Assembly: GCA_041660405.1 (NCBI GenBank)
Contig: JBAZWL010000026.1
Coordinates: 1 to 64,000, forward strand
Direction: 5' to 3'
DNA length: 64,000 bases
Source of the DNA: Taibaiella sp041660405
Lineage (GTDB): Bacteria; Bacteroidota; Bacteroidia; Chitinophagales; Chitinophagaceae
This document shows, piece after piece, positions 26,301 through 34,512 of this stretch. Below the pieces are notes generated by a model. That model was not told where the DNA came from and did not search any database. It saw only the letters and a list, made by a program, of their open reading frames with translations. Within the stretch, counting starts at the first letter, position 1. Each line of letters opens with the position of its first letter. Position numbers and translations under genes: made by a program.

Positions 26301-29300
26301 ACACCTGAACAATTATCAGCTATAGTAAACAAGCTTCTGTAATCAGGCATAGGTACCTGGCAATTGTTACCGGCTCCTACATTAAGTGTTTGTGCTACAG
26401 GAGGCGTCATTACTGGCCCCTGAGCATCATTAATCGTAACATTAAAAGAACATGTTGCTGTATTTCCTGCCGAATCAGTTACTACAAAAGTATTGGTAGT
26501 AACACCCAGCGGGAACACAGCACCACTTGCTAAACCAGCTGTCTGAACCGTACTTTGAACAGCACAGTTATCGGTAGAAGCAGGAGCATTGTAAGTAATT
26601 ACAGCACCACAAATATTAGGGTCTGTGTTGTGTGTAATGTCTTGTACACATGTAATGGCAGGAGCTATTGTATCAGTTACCAGAACATCATATTCACATG
26701 TAGCTGTATTTCCTGAAGCATCCGTTACCGTATAAGTAACAACCGTAGTTCCTACATTGAAGATATAGTTACCGATATTTCCATTTCCGCTTGCAGCTGT
26801 TGCACCGGTCATTATCCATGATAATGGAGTAGCGCCCAATGTGCAATTATCTGTGTAAAGAGGATTTGGAGTATTTACGGTATTTCCACAACTATTAGCA
26901 GCAGAGAATGCATTGATAGTAGCCGGGCAACTTGTAAATGCCGGTGCTTCGTTATCATCAACTGTTACTGTAAATGTACTATCCTTTGTACCACATACAT
27001 TGGTTGCAGTAATCGTTACATTGGTCACACCTTTATTAAATACGCTACCGCTTCCTGTTCCTAAACCGGAACCTGTAGTAGCACCACTCAAAGTGTAAGT
27101 CAATACAGAAGCAGGAGTACCACTCACTGTTGCTGTAGCATAAGTTACTGTAGTATTGCAGGAACCAGTTGCAGTGTTATCAGTGGCATCAGCAGGTACG
27201 AAAGTAAACTGTGGAGCAACATTGATGTTCATGTTATAAGATGAAGAAGCAACACAACCCAAGCTGCTGGTAACAGTAAGCAGGTAAGTACCCGCATCGC
27301 CAGTATGAGCAGTGAAGATATATGCAGGATCATTAACATTACCACTTCCTACAGGAGAACCGTTATGAAGCAAGGTATAAGTCGCTCCAACGTCTCCGGT
27401 AAGAGTAACTGTTACCGGATCGCCTTGACAATGTGTAGTTGATCCATTGTCAGAGATTGCATTAGCATTAACACTGAAAGTATAAACAGGTAAAGGATTT
27501 ACCACAATCTGGTAAGACCTGGTAGCCATACAACCAGTAATGTCGTTAGTCAACGTAACGGTATAGGTACCAGCGTCAGTCAGAGTAGCAGCAGGGATTG
27601 TAAATGCAGCAGCATTAACTGATCCGGAAGCTATTATGTTAACATCTTTAGTAATTACAAATGAATGATCAGAAGATCCTTCAAGAGCTAACTGCAAGGC
27701 ATCACCTTCGCAATGCGTAGATGTTTGTCCGTCAACCAAAGCAGCACCATTTACTTTAAAGGTATCTGTAGGTTTTGGATTCACATTGATCGTGTAAGTC
27801 TGAGCAGCTTCGCAACCGGTTATAGCATCCGTTACAGTCAATACATAAGTACCTGCAGTAGTATTCGAAGGTGTACCACCAGAGATGAAAGTATGTGTAA
27901 AGTTACCGGAAGCATCAACATTTCCGGAAGCATAAGCATTACCATTGTGCGTCATGCTGAAAGCACTGTTAGCAGTAGCTCCGTTCAATTCGAAAGTAGT
28001 AGACGTAGCCTGGCAAATTGTTGCTGAACTATTATCCGCAACTGCATCACCATTTACACTAAACGTGAATGAAGGAGAAGGATGCACTGTAATCGTAAAG
28101 ATTTGAGGAATACCATTACAATCATTTGCAGAAGGGGTAACTTCAATAGTAGCAATAACATCTGTAGTACCATTATTGATAACAGTGAAAGAAGAAATAT
28201 CTCCTGTTCCACTTGCTGCAAGACCAATTGAAGTATTATCATTAGTCCAGCTGAAATCTGTACCTGTTACAGCTCCATTAAAATTAACCGCTGCAGCTGC
28301 AGAACCATTACATACTACCTGGTCAGCAGGATCTGAAACAACAGGAGTAGGATTTACAGTTATGGTAAAGGATTCAGAAGCACCGTTACAATTATTAGCA
28401 GTTGGTGTTACCTCGATAGTAGCTGTAACAGGAGTAGTCCCTGTATTAATACCATTGAAAGAAACAATATCACCAGTACCATTGGCTGCAAGGCCGATAG
28501 ATGCATTATCATTTGTCCAATCGAATGTAGTACCATTTACAGCACCAGTAAAGGTTACTGCATTAGTGCCAACACCATTACACACTACATCATCTGAAAT
28601 GGTATTAACATCAGGAGTAGGATTTACGGTAACTATATAAGTTTCAGAAGCACCGGTACAACTATTGGCTACAGGAGTAACTTCGATAGTAGCTACAGCA
28701 GCAGTGTTTCCGGTATTGATACCATTGAAAGAAGCGATATCGCCCGTTCCGCTGGCAGCAAGGCCTATAGTGTTATCACTATTTGACCAATTAAAGATTG
28801 TACCGCTTACGGCACCGGTAAAGGTCACTGCATCAGTAGCAGCACTGTTACACACCACATCATCAGCAATTACATCAACTGTAGGAGTTGGGTTTACTGT
28901 AATAGTAAATGTGTTTGAAGCACCAATGCAATTATTAGCTGATGGTGTAACTTCAATTGTAGCAACTACAGGAGTAGCTCCGGTATTGATACCGTTGAAA
29001 GAAGCAATATCACCAGTTCCACTGGCAACAAGACCAATAGATGTGTTGTTATTTGTCCAATCGAATTGAGTACCACTTACTGCACCGTTAAAGGTTACCG
29101 CAGTAGTAGCAGCACCATTACATACTACATCATTTGAAACCAGATCAACTACAGGAGTAGGGTTAACAGCAATGGTAAATTCCTGTGCTGCGCCTGTACA
29201 ACCGTTAGCTACAGGTGTGATCTCAATATTAGCTACAGCAGGAGTATTACCACTATTGATCGCATTGAAAGAAGCGATATCACCAACACCGCTGGCTAGA

Positions 29301-32300
29301 AGGCCTACAGAAGCATTGTCATTAGTCCAGTTGTAAACAGTTCCGCTCACTGCTCCGCTTAAAATTACCATTGTAGTAGCGGCACCGTTACACACTATTT
29401 CATCGGCAGGATCAAGTACGGTAGGCGTAGGTTTCACTGTTATGGTAAAGTTCTGAGCAGGACCAGTACAGCCGTTAGCTGTTGGTACTACCTGGATATT
29501 TGCTACAGTATTTACAATTCCTGTATTAGTAGCTGTGAAAGAAGAGATATCTCCGTTTCCACTTGCACCAAGACCGATTGACGTATTATCATTAGTCCAT
29601 GCAAAAGTTGTTCCGCTTACTGCGCCTGTAAATATAGTTGCCGATGTAGCTTCATTGTTACATAACAATTGACTGGCAGGAACAACAACATCAGGCGTAG
29701 GGTTAACAGTAACCGTTACATTCTGTGGAAGACCAACACAACCCTGTGAACCCGGGCTTACCGGAGTAAAAGTATACACCACATCAATAGGTGCATTCGT
29801 GTTGTTGGTCAGTGTTTCTGTAAATGTACTGTTGGTCGTGAATGATTGACCGGAAGCAGAAACAGAAGCAGTATGTACAAGACCATTGTATACAGCAGTC
29901 CTGTTATAAGAACCACCAACACTATTAGGGTTAGTTACATTGATCGTTACTGTACTGCCATTACATTGGGAAGCACTTCCGTTTAAGGTAGCAACAACAT
30001 CAGATACCGGTTGAATAGTAACCAAGGTCTGACCACCCATACTTTGTGCAGTTGCTGCACAGGTAGCAGGTGTAGGTTGCGTGCTTGTATTCGGATGGAA
30101 TGTCAAAGAAGACAGTACAAACGATTCAGCAGTATTGGCAATAGTGTTATTTGTAAAAGTATAAGACGGGCTTATAATACCTGCCGCAGGATTAAGTCCG
30201 GTGAAAGTTTTACCATTTGTAAAAGTTCCGCTGAACGTACCACCTGAAACAGGGTTCACACTAATATTGATATTGGAAGTCTGACCACTGCAGACATTCG
30301 CATTACTCGAAGCAGTAATAGTACCTTGTACAGAACCCAAAGAGGTAATAACCACCGTATCTGAAGAAGCAACGCAAGGAGCATCACTTAAGGTCCATTT
30401 CAAAGTATAAGTACCTGGATTTACCGCTGGAGTAAATACAGTATTAGGATCAGTAAGACTTGCAAACTGGCCTGATGCGGTATTCGTACCATTGATAATA
30501 CTCCACGTGCCAGACTGAGTACCCACTGTTGCATTAGCTTGCAGGGCATCACCAGTACCACATATCATTTTATCAACACCTGTCAGAGCAACTGGTTGTG
30601 GCGTTACAGGAACAGTAGAGCTACCGCTGACCAGCTGTGTACAGGTTCCTCCTGCGTTTGCAATAGAAACAAGATTTAATGTTTGTGTTACAAGAGCATT
30701 AGGTACAGTTACTGTTGCAGTACCACCTGTTAAAGTAGTTGTGGCATTAGCACCACCATTAATGTTGTAAGTCACATTAAAGCTGTCTGGGCCGGTCAAT
30801 GTAAAGTTAGCATTGCTGCCAGCGCATATAGGTCCGCCATTAGCTATGGTAACGTTCTGAGCCGTTACGGTAATGGTGAAATTTTGTTTTACTAAAGAAC
30901 TGGAGTGGTGATAAATATCTGCCGCAACAAGTTCAATGTTATACGTACCGGTATCGGAAGCAGACGGCGTACCACTTAATGTTGCCATAACATTGGGAAT
31001 GTTCACCAATGTCAACCATGAAGGTAGCGGAGTGTGAGATTCAAATTCCAGCTCATCACCGTAAGAAAGATCTGGATCGAAACCAAAAACCAGATAAGTA
31101 TAAGGCTGACAGGACTGAACAGAAAGAACAGGGTTTGAAGTAAAGATGGGCTTAGTATTCGCTACTACATGATAGGAAGTTGTAGCCGTTCCGTTATTCT
31201 GGTCTTGTGCTACAAATGTAAAAGTATGATCTCCCCACTGCGAAGGGGCGGGCGTCCACGATATATTTGTTTGGGCAATGCTGCTTAGAGCTGTAGGTAA
31301 AGAAGGAGTTGCTGTTGCACCTGCTGGCAAAGTTGCAGAAAATATCTGCGAAGTAATTCCGGGAGCAGGGCTCTGTGCTCCAATCACATCATTAAGCGTT
31401 GTACCGATAAGCACAAGCCTGTCTGGCATTGCGGGTGGCGTAGGGGCAATAAATTGCGGCCCTGCAATAACCTGTATCGTAACTGTTGTCGTAGTTTGAA
31501 CACCCACATCATCAGTAGCTATGAAGGTTACTATATATGTTCCGAGCTGTAACACAGTTGGTGTCCAGCTGAAAGATGCAGAGGCAGGATTTGCAGGTGT
31601 TACAGAAGGATTGAATGAAGCACCGGTAGGCAACCCTGCGCCATTCAATAATACAGTTCCACCAGCATCAGGATCCGAAGCCTCAATAGTAAAGCTTACA
31701 GGAGATCCGGGATGGGCATATACAACGGCATTATTCAGAGGAGTAGTAGCATAGTTAAAAATCGGTGGGTTAGATGTACCCACAACTTTCAAAAGAAAAT
31801 CAACTACAGATTTTGATCCGGTTGGATCAGTAATCGTAAAACCAGCACTCCAAAGTGTACCTATGGCCTTACCAACTGTATTGAATGTGGCTTCACCTGT
31901 AGATGAATTTATACTTAAGCCATTTGCCTGGATAGAATTAACGTCTCCACCACTAAATTCAGCAGGAGTTGATAAAGCGTAGCTTAATACACCACCATCG
32001 GGATCAATAGCCGGCACATTAAAGGCAGCGACAGAAACTCCTGTAGATAAACTAACCACAGGAGGAAGCGTAGATACAGGAGATCCAAGATTAGTGGATG
32101 CCAGGTTTACAGTTGTCTGCTCGCCAAAATTTCCGTCAGGATTATTTTGCAATGTACTTAAGCGACAACAACCTGAATAACTAGCAGTAAAGTTGTCCGT
32201 TCCAATAGCATAAGTATGTGTAACAGTATACGTACCAATAAAATAATCTTCAGCACTGTTTACAGAGGTTACCTGCAGATCAATTGATCCGGTTCCACCA

Positions 32301-32680
32301 TCTCCAAAAAGTAATGTAGACCCTGTGTTAACTGTAGACCCTACAGCTACACCGGTGAAACTTGAAAGTCTGTAGGAATTTGTAACTACAAATGTAACAA
32401 CCCGGGAAGAGGCATCAGGCCTACTCCAGATAATATTTCCATAACGAAAATGCGAAGCATTCGCATCCATTACAGATAAAGTAGATAGCAATGCCACTAC
32501 AGCAGACATTCCGGCCAGCCTCAACCGGCTTCCGGATAGTCGCTGTTCCTGATGATGCCGGGAAATCCCCTTCACCAGGTTCGTGACAAAAGTCACGAGA
32601 AAAAAGAAAAGCATGCTGCTCCGTCGCGTTAGCCACTTACAGACATCCTTCATATTTTGGAAAGATTTGTTCATAAACAT
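23372..32680 (-). CDS. Giant repeat-rich surface protein, 3102 aa (module 2)
   Basis: The N-terminus has two hydrophobic segments (about 22-37 and 56-75), the second ending MDANAS as a likely signal cleavage site; the mature protein begins SHFRYGNIIW. Order after that: cadherin/Ig-like domains (about 200-780), 90-residue PKD-like repeats in exact 270-bp register (about 995-1535), further Ig-like repeats, HYR domains (about 1830-2870, several in exact 261-bp register, with the pattern TTTVTYTATDxxGN) and a C-terminal DUF11-like domain ending NTSVNINISQ. No T9SS sorting domain is visible. It is probably a long surface fibre or adhesin. Confidence 0.82.
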   Translation of the reverse strand: MFMNKSFQNMKDVCKWLTRRSSMLFFFLVTFVTNLVKGISRHHQEQRLSGSRLRLAGMSAVVALLSTLSVMDANASHFRYGNIIWSRPDASSRVVTFVVTNSYRLSSFTGVAVGSTVNTGSTLLFGDGGTGSIDLQVTSVNSAEDYFIGTYTVTHTYAIGTDNFTASYSGCCRLSTLQNNPDGNFGEQTTVNLASTNLGSPVSTLPPVVSLSTGVSVAAFNVPAIDPDGGVLSYALSTPAEFSGGDVNSIQANGLSINSSTGEATFNTVGKAIGTLWSAGFTITDPTGSKSVVDFLLKVVGTSNPPIFNYATTPLNNAVVYAHPGSPVSFTIEASDPDAGGTVLLNGAGLPTGASFNPSVTPANPASASFSWTPTVLQLGTYIVTFIATDDVGVQTTTTVTIQVIAGPQFIAPTPPAMPDRLVLIGTTLNDVIGAQSPAPGITSQIFSATLPAGATATPSLPTALSSIAQTNISWTPAPSQWGDHTFTFVAQDQNNGTATTSYHVVANTKPIFTSNPVLSVQSCQPYTYLVFGFDPDLSYGDELEFESHTPLPSWLTLVNIPNVMATLSGTPSASDTGTYNIELVAADIYHHSSSLVKQNFTITVTAQNVTIANGGPICAGSNANFTLTGPDSFNVTYNINGGANATTTLTGGTATVTVPNALVTQTLNLVSIANAGGTCTQLVSGSSTVPVTPQPVALTGVDKMICGTGDALQANATVGTQSGTWSIINGTNTASGQFASLTDPNTVFTPAVNPGTYTLKWTLSDAPCVASSDTVVITSLGSVQGTITASSNANVCSGQTSNINISVNPVSGGTFSGTFTNGKTFTGLNPAAGIISPSYTFTNNTIANTAESFVLSSLTFHPNTSTQPTPATCAATAQSMGGQTLVTIQPVSDVVATLNGSASQCNGSTVTINVTNPNSVGGSYNRTAVYNGLVHTASVSASGQSFTTNSTFTETLTNNTNAPIDVVYTFTPVSPGSQGCVGLPQNVTVTVNPTPDVVVPASQLLCNNEATSATIFTGAVSGTTFAWTNDNTSIGLGASGNGDISSFTATNTGIVNTVANIQVVPTANGCTGPAQNFTITVKPTPTVLDPADEIVCNGAATTMVILSGAVSGTVYNWTNDNASVGLLASGVGDIASFNAINSGNTPAVANIEITPVANGCTGAAQEFTIAVNPTPVVDLVSNDVVCNGAATTAVTFNGAVSGTQFDWTNNNTSIGLVASGTGDIASFNGINTGATPVVATIEVTPSANNCIGASNTFTITVNPTPTVDVIADDVVCNSAATDAVTFTGAVSGTIFNWSNSDNTIGLAASGTGDIASFNGINTGNTAAVATIEVTPVANSCTGASETYIVTVNPTPDVNTISDDVVCNGVGTNAVTFTGAVNGTTFDWTNDNASIGLAANGTGDIVSFNGINTGTTPVTATIEVTPTANNCNGASESFTITVNPTPVVSDPADQVVCNGSAAAAVNFNGAVTGTDFSWTNDNTSIGLAASGTGDISSFTVINNGTTDVIATIEVTPSANDCNGIPQIFTITVHPSPSFTFSVNGDAVADNSSATICQATSTTFELNGATANSAFSMTHNGNAYASGNVDASGNFTHTFISGGTPSNTTAGTYVLTVTDAITGCEAAQTYTINVNPKPTDTFKVNGAALVDGQTSTHCEGDALQLALEGSSDHSFVITKDVNIIASGSVNAAAFTIPAATLTDAGTYTVTLTNDITGCMATRSYQIVVNPLPVYTFSVNANAISDNGSTTHCQGDPVTVTLTGDVGATYTLLHNGSPVGSGNVNDPAYIFTAHTGDAGTYLLTVTSSLGCVASSSYNMNINVAPQFTFVPADATDNTATGSCNTTVTYATATVSGTPASVLTYTLSGATTGSGLGTGSGSVFNKGVTNVTITATNVCGTKDSTFTVTVDDNEAPAFTSCPATINAFSAANSCGNTVNTPNPLYTDNCTLGATPLSWIMTGATAASGNGNIGNYIFNVGTTVVTYTVTDASGNTATCEYDVLVTDTIAPAITCVQDITHNTDPNICGAVITYNAPASTDNCAVQSTVQTAGLASGAVFPLGVTTNTFVVTDSAGNTATCSFNVTINDAQGPVMTPPVAQTLNVGAGNNCQVPMPDYRSLFTIADNCSGVLTIEQLAPNQPGSLVIGYGGTRIIKVKATDVAGNVSIDSFTLTLVDGTAPTTISQNISVNLDAAGNATITPAMLNNGSHDNCSAVTLSASKLTFNCSDVGPNSVMLTATDASGNSATSTAIVTVHDVTAPVVSCWSDTTLLKGLQCTTEIPDMTYRVNATDACGVATVTQNPAAGTIIAAFQQTLPITLTITDVNGNFTFCTFNVTFADQTKPAIINFPADITINNGQDSCGKAVTWSAPIATDNCTILGAATLTSTHAPGSVFPLGTTTVTYTAVDLAGNDSVRSFTVTVVDAQAPAIAGCPSDVLVNTGAGATTCGATATWIAPTATDNCTATGSLVWSNNHNPGDVFPVGTTTVTYTATDAAGNVSNTCSFNVIVTDNTIPVLAACPANITVFTGTGASTCDATATWIEPTATDNCTSAGNLVWTKSHTPGSVFAAGTTTVTYTATDASGNVSNTCSFDVTVIDNTIPVLSGCPAAVFVNTDASITPCSAVATWTEPTAIDNCTSNVDIAWTKSHTPGSVFPVGTTTVTYTATDLEGNVSTTCIFNVVVTDNTAPVLAGCPSTINVTTGAGATSCNAVATWTEPTATDNCTASANLVWTKSHTPGSVFPVGTTAVTYTATDDNGNVSATCSFNVIVTDNTVPVFVSCPSSITNAPTNSAGCTGNVVTVNPVVTDNCNLNSLVWILSGATSGSSASTGINYLNTHNFATGVTTVTYTATDASGNSSVCSYTITVVNTLVGNIGGTSTIAQNISSTSNVVFVAQGANSSGPYTFTYTMNGGAPQTITTTGNSTVVTIPQSNAILGTYTYALISMTNSNGCTATVNPANDTAIITVVPFVPLADLSIALDFPAVSFTPSVTSRPFSVYVSNLGAADANGVITVRLSKPSSVFTYSLEPSSINGWTLTPGASSYTLTSNGPVTINADGSYEIVDLRLNKVGAAAVGTSSVNGIVFPISGETNTGNNNTSVNINISQ
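24400..25500 (-). repeat. Tandem 261-bp HYR-domain coding repeats
   Basis: Equivalent bases lie at 24436, 24697, 24958 and 25219, exactly 261 bp (87 codons) apart; the next copy is 258 bp on. Units share long stretches at DNA level around the VTYTATD codons, so unequal recombination could change copy number. Confidence 0.85.
28073..29693 (-). repeat. Six tandem 270-bp PKD-like coding repeats
   Basis: The proline-linker codons recur at 28073, 28343, 28613, 28883, 29153, 29423 and 29693, exactly 270 bp (90 codons) each time. Each unit reads roughly VVCNGAATxAVxFxGAVSGT, then the TxIGLxASGxGDI motif. No unit has gained or lost a codon, which suggests recent amplification or homogenisation. Confidence 0.88.
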
Positions 32681-33445
32681 AGGTATTGGTTAAAATCGAT
32701 TTAAGGTTACAATCATTATTTCCTTTGAGGGGAAATCACACAGGGATAATATCAATTAAGTCATCGTTCTTTCCACATCACTTTCGGTTACAGTACATTC
32801 AAATAATAAGTCCAATACTCGGTTAATCTCTTTGGGATAAACTTCTCCCGTTTATATTCATTTGGTTCTTCATCTGATTATGAAGATTGGTTCAATAAAA
32901 TGGCTCAACATTTAATACTTCCTTTTTCAAGGAATTAATGTTGAGATAAGTAAATGTTAAAAAAAGGAAATAGTTTAGTTAAATTTCAGGAGCAAAAATA
33001 TCCATCTACACCATGGGAAAAGGCACACATTTAGGTAGGTTTAGGTGCCAAAATAGGTTCATATATATTTTTGTAATGTAAACTGGAGTTTTATAATATT
33101 ACCACACTCTTTTCCTGTGGTAAACTCAACTATTTGTACGTTTAGCACGTATAATATTTAAAATAATAAGTAATAATATAATAATAATTGTAAATCAATT
33201 GTTTGAGAAAACATAAAAAATTAAATTGATAATAAATACGTTCTCTATTCACTTGTTAATTCATTTTAAACGTCCGGGTTAACCCTTATATATAAATATT
33301 TCAATAAATTTTCTGCATTAAAATTTCAAAAATGTTTTCTATCTTGCCGCGCTGTTAACAAAATTGTCAGGCTTTTTAAAATGATAAAAATTATTTAAAT
33401 CTTGGTTTATTTGTTAAAATAGGATCATCGAAAAATTAACCCAAA
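32681..33445. other. Long AT-rich divergent region of module 2
   Basis: This 765-bp gap between the giant gene and an HTH gene has no coding potential. A -7 element for the giant lies at 32993-33000 on the minus strand. The predicted leader of about 305 nt contains a long hairpin at 32904-32945 (CTCAACATTTAAT with ATTAATGTTGAG, plus inner CTT/AAG pairs). TTAGGTGCCA at 33041-33050 is shared, inverted, with the module 1 gap. TGTTAAAATAG occurs before both HTH genes (33412 and 21707). Confidence 0.55.
32993..33000 (-). promoter_or_regulatory. -7 element for the 3102-aa giant
   Basis: TATTTTTG on the minus strand fits TAnnTTTG. It is a weaker call than the module 1 element because of the high AT content here. 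Confidence 0.35.
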
Positions 33446-33847
33446 ATGAATTTGAGCCACATACGCTCCAATATTAAAAAGTTGCGGCGGGCTAAGGGAA
33501 CAACCCAGAGAGAGATGGCGCTTCGGCTATATATGGACGAACGTACTTATGCCAAAATTGAACGTGGTGTAAATAAATCAATGGACATCAGATTACTATC
33601 TGCTATCGCAGATATTTTAGATACGGATGTGGCCAGCCTGCTTGAAGACTCCAACTCCAGTACTCATACTACAATCACATCGCAGGAAAAGACCGGAGAA
33701 AGCCTTGAATCCGGAAGAACTTTCTCCAAAAACAGTTTTCCCGATCCTGTAAATGAAACACTTTTGCAAGAAATAATGGCCCTGAAAGCCGAGGTCAAGG
33801 AACTTATAGCCGTTCAGAAGAAGGCTATGAAACTCTTAAAGCTATAA
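33446..33847 (+). CDS. Small XRE-type HTH regulator (module 2, first copy)
   Basis: This 133-residue protein has the same HTH as its paralogues at 21761 and 34043 (TQREMALRLYMDERTYAKIE, then RGVNKSMDIRLLSAIA). A variable Ser/Thr-rich linker (about 70-100) precedes a C-terminal helix (LLQEIMALKAEVKELIAVQ) likely to form a coiled coil. It is divergent from the 3102-aa giant and followed 195 bp later by another paralogue in the same direction. Confidence 0.82.
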   Translation: MNLSHIRSNIKKLRRAKGTTQREMALRLYMDERTYAKIERGVNKSMDIRLLSAIADILDTDVASLLEDSNSSTHTTITSQEKTGESLESGRTFSKNSFPDPVNETLLQEIMALKAEVKELIAVQKKAMKLLKL

Positions 33848-34042
33848 CCGTATTCCAATAAGGTTACATTCCTACCCTACTACGGGTATATTTAACAATT
33901 TTTACTATTTTTTTTCTTTAATTAGGAGCAATACCCCAATATTTGCGTATCTTTAACATATTGAACCATTCTCCAATTTTAACCCGCCAAATGTTGCAAC
34001 CAGACGCATTATATAGTTAAACCAATTAAACCTATATTGCTT

Positions 34043-34444
34043 ATGGACATTTGCCACATCCGCAACAACATTAAATTATTGCGTAGGTCGAAGGGTATTA
34101 CCCAAAAAGAAATTGCCGTCAAGTTGTTTATGGACGAGCGAACATATTCTAAGATTGAAAGAGGAGAAAAAAAGTCTATGGACGTCCGACTTCTATCATC
34201 AATTGCAGATATTCTCGAAACAGACATGTTCATCCTGCTTAAAAGTCCGGGTACCTTCACCCAGGAATTGTCTGCCAACCTGCATCCGGTTGTAGTAGAT
34301 GATGAAATGTATAATCATATACATACGCTTCAGCAGGCACAAATGGATATGATGCTTGAAATAAAACATATTGAAGAAAGTATCACCCAACTTATCCATG
34401 TAAATCAAACCACATTAAATCAGTTAAGAGTGGTGCATGTTTAA
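34043..34444 (+). CDS. Small XRE-type HTH regulator (module 2, second copy)
   Basis: This 133-residue protein is a paralogue of those at 21761 and 33446, with HTH core TQKEIAVKLFMDERTYSKIE. Its C-terminal helical region (about 90-130) is longer and more divergent. I chose the ATG at 34043 (MDICHIRNNIK), which aligns with MDLNCIR and MNLSHIR of its paralogues; the TTG two codons earlier is unlikely. It ends 25 bp before the inverted repeat that covers the aminopeptidase promoter. Confidence 0.82.
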   Translation: MDICHIRNNIKLLRRSKGITQKEIAVKLFMDERTYSKIERGEKKSMDVRLLSSIADILETDMFILLKSPGTFTQELSANLHPVVVDDEMYNHIHTLQQAQMDMMLEIKHIEESITQLIHVNQTTLNQLRVVHV

Positions 34445-34469
34445 CTACTTATTTTTTACTTGAATTTAT

Positions 34470-34512
34470 AGCTGTATCATTATTTTTGCACTAATAAAAT
34501 AATGATACAGCT
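34470..34512. promoter_or_regulatory. Perfect 17-bp inverted repeat over the aminopeptidase promoter
   Basis: AGCTGTATCATTATTTT (34470-34486) is exactly repeated in inverse at 34496-34512, with a 9-bp spacer, directly before the ATG at 34513. The left arm contains the -7 element TATTTTTG (34481-34488). A start near 34493 would leave only the right arm in the mRNA, so the symmetry should act at DNA level as an operator. Alternatively it ends read-through from the upstream HTH gene. Confidence 0.7.
34481..34488 (+). promoter_or_regulatory. -7 element of the aminopeptidase promoter
   Basis: TATTTTTG fits TAnnTTTG and lies within the inverted repeat at 34470-34512. Expected leader is about 20 nt. 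Confidence 0.5.

Noticed and set aside
28176..28640. 154-codon open frame on the plus strand inside the 3102-aa giant
   Set aside because: Its sequence is the complement of the 270-bp coding repeats and is itself repetitive and low in complexity; no start signal.
24400..29700. Direct repeats as a CRISPR or satellite array
   Set aside because: They are whole-codon repeats inside one open reading frame and encode HYR and PKD-like domains.
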